From Blastomyces gilchristii SLH14081 (lineage: Eukaryota; Ascomycota; Eurotiomycetes; Onygenales; Ajellomycetaceae), in the NCBI RefSeq assembly GCF_000003855.2, contig NW_003101675.1:1800379-1864378 (forward strand): DNA of 64,000 nt, written 5' to 3'. Positions within the stretch are counted from its first letter, which is position 1. Each line of letters starts with the position of its first letter. Below the pieces are notes generated by a model that saw only the letters and a program-made list of their open reading frames with translations, had not been told where the DNA came from and searched no databases. Below, piece after piece: positions 20,061-31,068 of the stretch. The position numbers were made by a program, and so were the translations under genes.

Positions 20061-21349
20061 TTAGCTCCCACTCACCCTTCTAAAACAAATAGTACACACC
20101 CCCTGGCCCTCCTGCCCTCCAAACCGAAACTTCGGATAATCAACACGGTCCCATACCACCAGCCTACCCCCTTCCTCCGCTTCCCCTTCCCCCACCTCCC
20201 TCCTCGTAAACCACCTAATCAACTCCTCCTCCGTCCAATTACAGCTCGTAACAACCAGAAACCCGTCCTTGCGTACCAACCCCTTCACAATGCCGGGATA
20301 CCGCTCACACACCCTCCTCTGCACCACGCGCGACCCCTTCATATCCACATTTTCCTCTCCTCCTACTCCCCTGTATGCTCCCCCTACCCTCGCTGCACCC
20401 CCGACATCCACCACAACCTCCTCCGCAGAAAGCGAAATGGCATCAAACGTCCCCTTATCTAGCACGATGTCAAACCCGCCCTGAGCAGCCGGGAACCAAT
20501 CCAATTCCTCCACAGCTCGCTTGTCAAAGACATCCCACACCTCGAAGCGGATTGCCGGGGTACCACTAGTAGTAGTTCTAGCAGCAGTGTCCGCCCCACC
20601 GTCCCGCGTTGAGGAGGAGTCATGACGATGGTGATGCAACCGTCTCGCCAACTCGATGCTCTTGGGAGAATAGTCGACTCCGACCATCTGGCCCCCCGTG
20701 AAACCCCCCTCGTCGCGGAGGAGGGCAAGCATGCTGCCGTTCCCCGTTCCAAGGTCGAGGATGTTGGGTTGTGGTTGTGGTTGCGATTGTGGTTGCGATT
20801 GCGATTGCGATTGTGATTGCCGTTGTGTCTGTGTACTCGGAGTAGTGTTACAGGGTGCAAGCGGGAAGGATTCGGAGGTGAGGAATCTCATGACTTTTTC
20901 GGGCGCGTTGTGTTCTATGAACCAGGATGTGCCAGGGTCGTCGTCTCCGTCTTCATCGCCGTTGTACTCATCATCATCGGCACCTTTTTCGTCTTCCTCC
21001 TCGTTTCTATCATCGGCTTCACTCTCGTCTTTGGTACGACTTTGACCCTTGCGCGCCCGCGCCCGCGCCCGTTGCTTCGAAGATAGGTGAGATAGAGAGT
21101 TATCGTAGAATGATTCCCAGCTAGTTTCTCACATATTAAGGAAATTTTAGTCGGGGTCAGCTATTTTCTCCGTTGTATGAAAAATTTCTTTAGGATACCG
21201 GCATACGCTTTGGCGCGGGACAACGTTGATTGAGGGGTAAAAAATAAAAAACTTTGCTAGCCCACTTACTATTCCTTCGTGCCTAATTGGCTTGGTTCTA
21301 GGTGTGGTGGATGTCCATCTACACCTTCAGCATGAGTGAGAGTGGACAT
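20061..21349 (-). CDS. EFM4: EFM4-like eEF1A lysine methyltransferase
   Basis: SAM-dependent lysine methyltransferase; yeast Efm4 (See1) and human METTL10 methylate eEF1A (Lys316 and Lys318 respectively). Exon 1 21349-21270 reads to QLGTKEY, the family's opening motif. The intron 21269-21121 (GTAAGT...CTAG) splits the Tyr codon. Exon 2 runs 21120-20061, starting WESFYDNSLSHL. The total of 379 residues is in frame throughout. Other family blocks: SWFIEHNAPEKV, motif I NILDLGTGNGSML (about residue 146), VGVDYSPKSIELA, FEVWDVF, and DIVLDKGTFDAISLS. Two insertions are unusual: an Arg/Ala- then Asp/Glu-rich stretch (about 40-85) and a Gln/Ser/Pro repeat (about 125-145) from a GATTGC-type minisatellite. 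Neighbouring EFM7 acts on the same substrate in yeast. Confidence 0.92.
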
Positions 21350-21987
21350 TGTGATAAATATTAGATATATATTGATTACCGCGTTTTGTCGAGAGTGACA
21401 AGCTTGCTTCTTCGGGAATTTAAAGACATCTCGTCATAATTTCACCCCGCCACTTGCCGGGATTGGAGCTAGCTTTTTCTGTGTTTAGCTTTCGGGGACA
21501 TGCTGTCTTCTATAGCCTATAGGGCCGGGTCTTCGGGGCGCGGTTTAGTGGGGTTTAGTACGTTTCTTACTGAGTTCTTAGCTATCCCTTAGCTGGAGTC
21601 TAGGCTGGCTATCACCACCTGTAGCTACTAGTTATAGGCTTTCATACCCCTCTCCACCCCATGAGAAGTCAGCCTGTCGCCAAGCCTGCTAGGCATGATT
21701 CGACATCTCTCCACGCGATGGCAGCCCAAATGGAATATAAATAATTTATACAGTACGGAGTACTCCGTACATAACTTCGATCCACTATTGAACCATCTGA
21801 GACTCTTCTGGTCATCTTCTTAATAAGTCTCCTTTTATAATGGAGCACACTGATCTATTTCCGTGGATGTCTACGAAATGCAATTAATTTCTCCGCGTAC
21901 GACACCCGAACCCTGGTCATTGGGTGGAATGAATAGTACTCTGCCTCTAACGGGTTCATGATATGATATGCTCCTCCCCCGCTCGCA
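21350..21987. other. intergenic region upstream of EFM4
   Basis: No coding sequence found, although about 250 residues of peptidase would be expected here if the next feature were complete. Contains the 18-bp perfect palindrome at 21753-21770. Confidence 0.6.
21753..21770. repeat. perfect palindrome GTACGGAGTACTCCGTAC
   Basis: Perfect 18-bp inverted repeat with no spacer. The half-site TACGGAG also forms the outer end of the MITE-like element at 31195-31321, and partial versions occur at 17993 and 45756. Confidence 0.85.
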
Positions 21988-22548
21988 GGGGGAGTTAATG
22001 TTGGCGGGGTGCCGCTGGGTAGGATCATTGAGGAGCGGAAGGTAGTAGCTGCACCATCACCCGCAGCATTCGCGGCCGCGCAAGAAGAAGAAGAAGAAGA
22101 AGAAGAAGAAGAAGAAGAAGAAAAGAAGAAGAGAAGAAAATATGGCGACGAAAGATGGCAGCATCATCGTCGTCCTCGCCACATATGCACCCTTACACCC
22201 ACCCCGTCCAGCTCGAACGCCTAGCCAAGCGCGCGACGGTAGGACTATCGTGCGTGGGCAGCTGGGGGCTCCAACAGCTCTGGCGACATCTTCGTCGCCT
22301 TTAGCACGGCGGAGAAGGTCAGCCGTAATGAGCCGGAATTTATCGGGACGGTCAATGTGGAGCAGAAAGTGCGTGCCGTGCAGGATACGTCCATCAATGC
22401 GCTGTTTGAAGCTGCGGCGGACGCGACGGAGGAGGCCATCTATAATGCCCTGGTGAGCTCGGAGGATATGGAAGGGCCTGGCGGATTGAAGGTTAAGGCG
22501 TTGTTGGATCATGAGGTGCTCAAGGAGGTTGTGGGGAAATATCTGTAG
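21988..22548 (+). pseudogene. 5'-truncated, frameshifted relic of a DmpA/P1 family (S58) peptidase
   Basis: S58 (DmpA-type) proteins are self-processing aminopeptidases. Only the C-terminal third is present. In order: VGGVPLGRIIEER (from 21988), KDGSIIVVLATYAPLHP (22142 on), PVQLERLAKRATVGLSCVGS, and GDIFVAFSTAEKVSRNEPEF through FEAAADATEEAIYNAL to a stop at 22546. These segments lie in different frames. A frame change falls in the (GAA)n tract at 22083-22121, another at CCACCCCGTCC (about 22200-22209), and a third at the GGGGG run near 22265. The upstream two thirds, with the glycine-rich core and the nucleophile Ser, are missing. The last two shifts are at homopolymers and could be assembly errors; the missing 5' part cannot be explained that way. 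Confidence 0.75.
22083..22121. repeat. (GAA)n microsatellite inside the peptidase relic
   Basis: About thirteen GAA/AGA triplets encoding a poly-Glu run, then AAG/AGA-rich sequence, just where the reading frame of the peptidase relic changes. Slippage in this tract would explain that change. Confidence 0.85.
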
Positions 22549-23576
22549 AGGATTGATTGGCTTAATTAATCCTTTGTGTAGAATTGTATTGCAGGGCATT
22601 CTACTTGGTTTTGTAGTCTCAGAGGTAGGTTTGTTTTGGTTCAGGTTCCACTCCCTCAATACCTACCTCTTTTTCACTCCTTTCCCCTCATTATCATAGA
22701 TCACCCAATTGCACAGAGCAATAAATTCATAAAAGAGGTACTCAAGTTGATTTCAAACCCTTGACTAATCTGTCATATTTCTTGGAAACTAGCTCTGAAA
22801 CATGTTTAATTACATTTATTATTCTCATTCTTCACCAGTCCTGACATAAAAAAGAGGTTTGAAACATTCTCATATTCACTTCTCAAACACATGAAATATC
22901 AGAGTACACTCTCAATGAAACAAAGCATTTCCAAAAAGAAGTCATGCATTTGTGAAATGAACATGAGTCTTTCCAAGAAACATTCTTATATTCTCATTCT
23001 GAAACTTAGCTCTCTCTTTTATATTTAACATCTATTAAAGCTAAGCAGACTCTTCACATATTATTTTCTTTATTCTAGTTAATACCTTGATTTTCATTTT
23101 GACAAAGAAACAAGATATCAAAAAGAAAACTATTGCACAACAAAATTCTTAGAAAGAAGACTTTGAGATGAAACATCAAACTCATAAATAGCAGTAAACT
23201 GACATTGAGTGTAAAAAAAGAACAAAGCAAACACCAAAGCCTGCTGCTAGACACCCTTCAGAAAATGTAAAAATCAAAGAGAAGGTGGACTTTCTTTTTT
23301 TTTTATAAAAGACTATATAATATTAATACCTGTGCTATATCTCACTGACTTTAATCCCATTTTAAGTCATAATCATATCTCATTTCAGCTCAAAAGTGAG
23401 TGGTTCTTTTGTAAAAAAGAGAAAAAAGAGATTAAATCATTCATTTCATTTCATTTCATATCAACCAACAGCCAAAACAAGAGGGGGAAGGTGAAAATAA
23501 TAAGAACAAAAAGAAAAGGAAAAGAAAGAAAGGAAAAGAGAAGAGAAGAAAAGAAAAGAAAAGAAAAAGGAAAGAG
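22549..23576. repeat. AT-rich, CpG-free block (probable decayed repeat)
   Basis: From about 22500 to the CG at 23577 (roughly 1,070 bp) I see no CG dinucleotide, while CA and TG are frequent. Composition is AT-rich with A/G-rich tracts toward the end (23500-23570). ORFs in it (23332-23646) are Lys/Glu runs. It directly abuts the peptidase relic. Confidence 0.55.
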
Positions 23577-24081
23577 CGATGCAAAGATAAAAGAGAGAAA
23601 AAAAACCTTCCCCCCCTTTTTCTTTACCTCCGCCAAAATTATATAATAATAATTTATGGATTTTCCCTTATAATGCACCATACAGCACACAAAAAAGAGA
23701 GAAAGGCCAAAAACGGAAAAATAAAATTAAAAAAAAGACCCAGATTATTGTGATCTCACCAAGAACGCCGTCCCTCGCTTTGCGGGCGTGTTTTCCAGCT
23801 GCCCAACAACAAATTATCACGGAAGAATTAAGAAAAAAGGGCAAACGAAAAGGAAGACGAGAAGGAAATAGAAATGAGAGGGCGTGGGGGAGGGGGGCGG
23901 GGGGCCGGTGGGGGGGGTTTCCCAGCTACTTTCTTTGCCCTCATCCCCCGAATATCTCAAATCTCTCATTACATCCTCTCCTCCCCTTTTTGTCGGCACC
24001 GCTCAACATGCAAACTGCAGCAATAATAAGAAAGTCAACAAAAGCTAAAGGAAAAACAAACAGAACAAAAAAAAAATGGTA
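23577..24081. other. 3' flank of the phosphatase gene with G-rich tract
   Basis: No gene. Contains runs of 5-8 G at 23885-23918, a potential G-quadruplex on the plus strand, about 165 bp beyond the phosphatase stop codon (gene on the minus strand). Confidence 0.55.
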
Positions 24082-26697
24082 TCAAAGAAATTCATCAATA
24101 TTTCTCATAATAACTGGTTCCCGCCGTTGTTGCGGTGGTGACCGCGGATCCGCAGCGTTTGGAGGTGGTGAGTGACAGGCGCGAACGACAGGGGACATAA
24201 CCTCTATCGACACACGATTGCCACTGCCACTAGGATTGGAATCATTCTTGTTGGTACTGTCGAGACGACAGGCGAGATCACCCGCGGCGGTGCGGGTGTG
24301 GGAGAATGGGGTTGTCCAGAACTCAGCGGCGCGGGGTGAGAGTATGGATGGCGTTGCGGGAACGTCTTGCATGACAAGGTCCATTTGGTGGACGGAGGTT
24401 CGAGATAAGGTTCGGTGGGACGGGATGGAGTTGTCCTGACGAGGACGACGGAGGGAGTGGATTGTCTGGTACTGTTCGCGGAGAGGTAGGGGGCGTGGGG
24501 AGACGTTTCGACGCTGTTGGCTCGTAATTGCCGATGCGGATGATGTTGAGTTTGAAGATGATGTGTGTGAGCCTGTCCAGCTAAAGGGGTTGGTGAATGG
24601 GTATGTCGTTGAGTTTTTTGAATTGCTGACGACTGCGTCGAAGAGAGGGACTGGGGGTCGTGGGGGTTTTGAAATTAAAGAAGAATTCCCTTGAGCTTCT
24701 GGTTGGGTGGTAGATGCTTTCGCATCTAGGGATCCATCAAACCATTCAGCCGGAGGAGATCGGGAAGGGCCCCGTTGCTGAACCCGTGTCCGGAAATCAG
24801 TCAGTTGATAAATCAAACTCATATTCGGCCCAACCCAACAACTCCTACCCTTTACAATGCTGTACATCGCATTGAAGTCTTTATCGGGATTTTTAAACAG
24901 ACCATATGCGATGACCAGCGACGCGGATCTGCTGACGCCAAGTTGGCAATGGATCAAGACTTTTTTCCCTTGCGAAATCCTGTTATCGATCACCTCGCAA
25001 AGAGGATATAAGTCGTCGAGAATTTCAGAGTTGTGATCCCATGGTACATGTATGTACTCTGGCTCAGATGGGCGACGCCTTGGGCTTGCCGGCGACTCCG
25101 TCCCTATGGGCTGATGTTCGAAAGCAGACTTGAAAGAAATTTCTGACAGGGCAGTATCAGGTTCCGCCACGGATTGTCGCTGCGCATCAGGTAATGTAGC
25201 CTTCCATACCGAGACGACAGTATCCTGTTTCAGTTCTGCGTTTGTGAACGGGTTTGTAACCTCCTTGGCGACATTTATAACGACATCAAATTTTGAAGCT
25301 TCCTCGCAGCTTGGCTCCAGGTAGAGGTAGAGGCCGGTGTCATATATTAAAATAGGTCCATCCGGATAACCCTTATCGCTACCCTTCTGCGATTCACGTG
25401 AAGCTAGGTTATCCTCTTCCTCAACAAGCTCATGCAAAGCTTCCCTACTGGAAAATATGTGTTGTGCAGAAGGGGATGGTCGATCCAGTGAAACGCGATC
25501 TTCCCAAGCGCCTGGCATGGGCCGTTTCGAAGACTGGAAAAATGAACCCGGAAGCGCAAGAGAAGGTTTACTTGGCGCTGTTGGAGAGAATATGGAGTTG
25601 AGTGACGGTGACGACTCGATATGTCGAAGGGTGGGTCGGGTATTTGGAGTAGGAGGAACAACCTCTGAAATATTAGAAGAAAAGGATCGGTCAGTTTGTA
25701 TCGTAAGATTTGGAGGTTTGCGACGTAAACACCTGGTACTAGATTGTATGGGAGATGCGGGCGCTGAGATATTAGGCGTGTTGTTTCTGATGGGGGCTGT
25801 AGCTATGGCTTGACGAGAGGACGCAGTCGGGGGTAATTTAAGCGATAAATTCTTCAAATTTCGAGCTCTGCGTGTTGGAGACTCCGGCTGAGGATGATGT
25901 TGAGTAGAGAAGGGTTGGTTCGGTCTGAAACACGACTCAGCGCTTAACTGGGCAGCCAGTCGATCGCCATTCGTAATACGTGTCATGGGTTTAAGCGATG
26001 GAAGAGGCGTAACAGAGGAAGGGGACTCCGGTGAAGAGCTTGGAGAAGCGTCCTGGACGACAGGGGAATCAAAAGTGGAGATAGTAGTGGTGGGGGAAGA
26101 GTCTGTCGATCCGGATGCAATGGACAGGTTTTCGCGTGGTAGATATTGGTAGGGTATCTGGGGAGGATTAAGTGCTGTTGAGCCAGCGGTCCGTGGACGG
26201 CTTAGACCATACCCTACCGCTGTAGCCTTGACGGGGGCAGTGGAAGTGGCTGAGGCGGATGCAATTGACGGTGCCGTCGTTGAGCCGCCCGCATCCATGA
26301 TTATCCTTGGTCCCAAGCGCTTCTTTTCTCTTCCCTCATTGTAATAATAACTCGACCCATCCGCAACAGCAGTTGCAGCAGCAATTGTAGACATGAAAGA
26401 GGGAAACGACGAAGAGAGCGAGGGAGAGGCTGGCTGGGCGGGTATGTCCGACCGCGAGAGAGAACTAGATCTGCGTTTCGTTGAACCAATCTGTGGGCAG
26501 TTGCTGTGCTCATTCAGCATCTCTAACGACATTGCCGTATTATGGATGCCACATTGGACGTCCTGGAAATAAAGGGCTTTTGGACCTGCCACCTGCGCAA
26601 ACGATCTTTTTAGGCATCTGTTAGCATTGACAGTCTTGGTATACTGAGTCCAAGATATCATGGCAGTTGAGTCGATGGGTTCGACAGCTGAGACCAT
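24082..26697 (-). CDS. dual-specificity MAP kinase phosphatase, Msg5-like
   Basis: Dual-specificity phosphatase that would dephosphorylate Thr and Tyr of an activated MAP kinase. Single exon; the ATG at 26697 (MVSAVEPIDS) gives 871 residues. The frame is open to an ATG at 26817, but those 40 extra residues look like translated leader. The catalytic domain lies at about 450-640. It has YDTGLYLYLEPS, FDVVINVAKEV, IHVPWDHNSEI with the general-acid Asp, and the P-loop VLIHCQLGVSRSASLVIAYG with Cys at about 584, then GRSCWVGPNMSLIYQL. The first 440 residues are Ser/Pro/Thr-rich. RRARNLKNLSLKLPP at about 275-290 resembles a MAPK docking site as in Msg5/Pmp1-type phosphatases (inference). The C-terminal 230 residues are disordered. 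By analogy it is probably a negative regulator of cell-wall or mating MAPK signalling. Confidence 0.9.
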   Translation of the reverse strand: MVSAVEPIDSTAMISWTQYTKTVNANRCLKRSFAQVAGPKALYFQDVQCGIHNTAMSLEMLNEHSNCPQIGSTKRRSSSLSRSDIPAQPASPSLSSSFPSFMSTIAAATAVADGSSYYYNEGREKKRLGPRIIMDAGGSTTAPSIASASATSTAPVKATAVGYGLSRPRTAGSTALNPPQIPYQYLPRENLSIASGSTDSSPTTTISTFDSPVVQDASPSSSPESPSSVTPLPSLKPMTRITNGDRLAAQLSAESCFRPNQPFSTQHHPQPESPTRRARNLKNLSLKLPPTASSRQAIATAPIRNNTPNISAPASPIQSSTRCLRRKPPNLTIQTDRSFSSNISEVVPPTPNTRPTLRHIESSPSLNSIFSPTAPSKPSLALPGSFFQSSKRPMPGAWEDRVSLDRPSPSAQHIFSSREALHELVEEEDNLASRESQKGSDKGYPDGPILIYDTGLYLYLEPSCEEASKFDVVINVAKEVTNPFTNAELKQDTVVSVWKATLPDAQRQSVAEPDTALSEISFKSAFEHQPIGTESPASPRRRPSEPEYIHVPWDHNSEILDDLYPLCEVIDNRISQGKKVLIHCQLGVSRSASLVIAYGLFKNPDKDFNAMYSIVKGRSCWVGPNMSLIYQLTDFRTRVQQRGPSRSPPAEWFDGSLDAKASTTQPEAQGNSSLISKPPRPPVPLFDAVVSNSKNSTTYPFTNPFSWTGSHTSSSNSTSSASAITSQQRRNVSPRPLPLREQYQTIHSLRRPRQDNSIPSHRTLSRTSVHQMDLVMQDVPATPSILSPRAAEFWTTPFSHTRTAAGDLACRLDSTNKNDSNPSGSGNRVSIEVMSPVVRACHSPPPNAADPRSPPQQRREPVIMRNIDEFL

Positions 26698-28350
26698 CGC
26701 GGCAAGAAATAAGTTATGTTGGTAAAAGGAGAGGGGGAGGAATGAGGGATAAAAGAGACATGCAAAGTCACTTGAGGCCAGCATGACATGGTAAATGATA
26801 CAACCCTTGATCACCACGGAAACCGTTTAAACAAAAGCGGGAGAATCAAGGTGAATCATGGCGCAGAGGGCGCCAAAGACAATAGGCGGGGGTAGGGCAA
26901 CGCCAAAACATGCCACAAAACGACAATGGCAGAGAATAAGTATTGACCTTGACTTACGGTGGATATTCTTAGTATCTTAACAGAAACAAGGGCAAAAAGA
27001 AGGCCCAGCAAAACACTCTTGGCCCCAACAGCCAAGTCGCAATAAACTTATATCTCAGACCAGCAACGGTTCCAGATATGCCATTAGGTTATGCGTTATA
27101 TTGGGCTGTCAATGCGTGGTACTTATCGTTAAAGTGTTTGCCCTTGGGTTTCTTCAATAACAATCGTATAATAAACGACTTTCCGGGAGGGCGCCCGCTT
27201 CGAAATGGAGGTGGATAGTCGGTCAAGGGCGAAACCCTTTGTTAGGGAAATTAGGGGATGTGGATCGGGAGGGTCGAATGGCTGGATAGATGGCTGAATG
27301 GCCGAATGGCTGGGGCTCGCGATGAGCCGTGGGACAAGTCGTTTCCACCCGGGAAAGACTCGAAAGTGCGTAAGTGAAATAGTGTAACCTCGTCAAGGTG
27401 GATGGGATGAAATGAAATGAAAGGAAAGTAGAAGAAGTGAAGAGAGTAGCAGCAGAGAATGGGCAGTGGAGTGCCGACAGGAGAGACACCAGACAATCTG
27501 GAATCAGGAGAGGGGGATCAAAAGGGGTTGGCCAGTAAGCAAGTTTGCAAGCCTAGAGGAAGGGGGTATTTCTAGACTGGATGGATGCTTGGAACCAGAG
27601 TGTGCAGGAGTGGGATGGAGGGGGAAGGGCAATACAGGAGGCCAAACAGCCAGTGTCTGGGAGAAGAGGAGACGAGAAGAAGAGAAGAGAAAAGGAGTAT
27701 AGAAGTTTGAAGGGGAGGAAGGAGGTGATAATGATGACGACGTTGTGGAGAAGAAGAGAGGAGAGGAGAGACGACGAAGAAGAAGAGGAGGAGGAGGAGG
27801 AGGAGGATAAGTTGAGGGAGACGAGAGATGGAGCAGAGCAAGCAGCCGCATCGGACGTTACAGAACACAAACAAACACGGATACCATACCATACAATAAT
27901 ACACGATATGACAAGACATGCGAGACGCGAGCCAGCCAGGATGAGCAGGCCAGGGTCTTAGCGCTAGGTCGCGCTGCAGGGAGCCAACCACAAGTCCACA
28001 GCCCGTTACGTTTGCTCTCTAGCCTCTGGGCGGGAGTTCCAGGGCCAAAGGAGGTCGAAGGGACAGCTGGACAAGGGTGCGGTCGGGTCGGTGGAGTACT
28101 CAAGGCCCGGATCTGGTATTGTCAGCTCGGCGTAAATTACAGCAGGGCTGCCCTAGCTATCTGGTGGTTGGGTGCAGCTATTTTAAGCCCATCCATCCTC
28201 CAGCTCCAGGGACAGGGCCAGCGTCAAAAGCTCGTCACCAGAACGAATTCTTCTCCTCCAGAATATGATTATTACTTACTACACGTTTACCCAGGGACCT
28301 GAGGCAGCAGAGACAGAGTCATGCTTATACAACAGAGATTCACTTGTCTA
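26698..28350. other. upstream region of the phosphatase gene
   Basis: No gene recognised. Contains purine-rich low-complexity DNA (27640-27830, GAGGAAGA-type) whose translation makes poly-Glu/Arg frames on plus and Ser/Leu frames on minus. Probably promoter and long 5' leader. Confidence 0.5.
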
Positions 28351-31036
28351 ACGCCTGTTGCCGTTGACCATTCGTGCTGCTTCGCTGGACCTCGTCGGAC
28401 ACATTCCATTGGCCTGTCCTGTCGGCTGTAGCCGCCGGAACGATTCCTGCTGCGGCCAATCATCACTCACTATCCACCTGCCCCGAAAGCCATCCAACCA
28501 CCCTTGGAAGCCTTGGCCTCGTTGATTGCAACCATAACTGCTCTATATTTAGCCATCCCAGCCTGCACGAGACTGGCATTAGTGGTTCAGGGATATATTT
28601 GGGTTTGGGTTATTTCATATCCCAGACTCCCCTCGCATCGCAACGTGTGCGTAACGACTCTTGCCGTCATCACAAAATTCTAGAAAACGCTTGCGCATGG
28701 AATGGGATGAGCACCCTTTGGGATCCGCGGTCACTACTAGTGCCCATTAAGCATAGAAAAGAGAAGAATGGAATGGAAAAAAAGAGAGAGGAAGAAAACC
28801 GATCTTTCCCTTTACCCTTCCTGTCCCCCCCACTCTTCAAGGACATATATGCTCTATTTGCATTGTCACTCAGATGAAAATTGATTGTGCGCCTCCTACA
28901 CGAAACGACCAGCAGTGCTCTCATATTGTTTCCTTTCAAGCATTTCTAGCCTACCTGAGAGTCGGTTAACGTCCTGCGAAACGATTCGTAGGAGCTGCAA
29001 CCCGAACAGCAAGCGTCTGTGATTGAGAGCCGAAGAGGGAATAATGGTTCAAAGCACGCAAGAAAACACGCTCAGCAAATGATTGTTGTGTTTCGGTTTC
29101 ATGTTTCAGAAAAGCGTTAGGTGCGCTTCTGTATTTCTTTTCCCAACTAACTATTATTATTATTGTGCTCTGACCGTTTTCTCGGATCAGCCTTGCCACA
29201 TTCCAGATTTGACCGCCGGTAAGGGAGGGTGAATGAAAACGGCCTTGAGAACGTGCACCCACCCACAAGGCATTTAAAACCGTGGGTTTTGTTTTCCTAA
29301 CCAACCCCCCTTTCTTCTACGGAACATGAACAAAACGTCAATGAACATCACGTCAATATCAAAATCATATAATACCGAGATATGCTCACCTCCTTGTATA
29401 GACTAGGCTGTACATTGGTAGTTACGATGACGTTAAGCTGCTCCTTTACCTCCCAACTTTCCACGATTTTCTCTTCCGTTTCCCTGTTTGCTACGCTGAT
29501 CATAATAAGAACCAGGAAGGGGCTGTTTGATCGACATGCGCATTATTGTTTCGGATCATGCCTCATTGCAATCTGATCTTTAGCTAATAATGGATAGCTC
29601 CCTGTCGTCCGGTACGGTCCAGGTTTCCCCAAAGCTCAAATGAGCCAAGCTGGATGGATACTCTACAAATTAACTTCGAATGTCACAAAATCCCTTCAGA
29701 ATATTCTGAAGTATTATGAGATTGAGTTAATTGCGATCTCAGTCAACTGTTGGAAAAGCCTAGACCGACCGGGTTTATTGAATGAAGTTTTTCCTGGTTA
29801 AAGTCCTAGAAGCGCCGCAGTCATCAAATCGGTGTGTGCTGCTGACAAGAAGTGGGTGTTCAGATGGACAGATTACGCGTGCACACTGCCAGAAGAAGGC
29901 ATTTTGATCCCAGCATTCTCAATTACTGCTGGGTAAAGAATTGAGAGACTCGTGTTGAAACTGGAGCTTCATCAGTATTACCAAAAACATCACAGCACTG
30001 CTCAATAATGAAGACGAAAAGTAAGTATACTGAGGTGCTCTCTTTAATTGTTTTCTTCAGCATTTTATTGGGAACGCAAATTCTTATTTAAGGTAGTATT
30101 GACTGCTTCAGCGGTTTAAAAACAAAACCGTATAACTCAATTAACTCTAATTAATCCTGTACCAGGGTCCTGAGTTGGTTACCCTCTGTCTCCTTCCCTC
30201 TTAATATTGCCTGGAAAGAAGCACGACATGAACTTCTAGCCGAAAATTATGTTAGCTGTGTCTCATATAGTGCCTGATCCATGTTTCAAGAGAGCTGAAA
30301 GGGGGGGAAAACGGGAAAGCTTGGTCATTTGCCCGAAGGGCTAATGAGGAAGATTTTAGAGCCTGCGTGCATTGGCGGTTTATCTGCCATATTCTACATG
30401 TCCATATGTAGGAATGGAGAGAAACCATAGAATTCTGAAGGAAGGAATTGATATTCTTGGCTAGCATCTTCTCTCGTGTTGATATTCACTAAACATTACA
30501 GTAACTAGGTACTACAGAGATATAATTAGAAAATAATGAAAATAGTATTCATTACGATCCTCTTCTGCATACATCCGTATAGAAAACTGCGTGACGCAAC
30601 AGGATAGCACAGTCTTCATCATTTCACCTCGAATTGTTTGTTTCCGGAATGCCCAGCTGCCTCAAGGTGGAGGAGTTCGCCCATCACCAGCCGCAAATAT
30701 ACGTCTAGTAAACCCAATACACAAATTACAAGAGGGAGGTAAATACCAAAACAGCGCATTGACGTAATAATCCTAGAGGAAGGGGTGGGGAGGTCCAAAA
30801 ATAGAATCAAGCCTCCTCCCCGCCTGCTGTTGCTGATTGGACTTTTGAAGGGATCATCAACGCCTCGCACATGACTTGGGAGAAACTTAGCCTGTTTGAG
30901 ATCTGAAACACTCCAGGTTTCCTTGATTTGAAAATTTTTCTGATTCAAATAGTTAGGCGGAGAGAAAAAGCAAAAAGAAAACAAAAAAAAAAGGCCTTAA
31001 CATCCACCTGGGATCATATTTATTAGTTTTGCTTTT

Positions 31037-31068
<32 letters not shown>

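Noticed and set aside
26698..26817. Alternative start of the phosphatase 40 codons upstream
   Set aside because: The extra residues are hydrophobic and leader-like; the ATG at 26697 fits a cytosolic phosphatase better. The upstream ATG cannot be excluded without 5'-end data.
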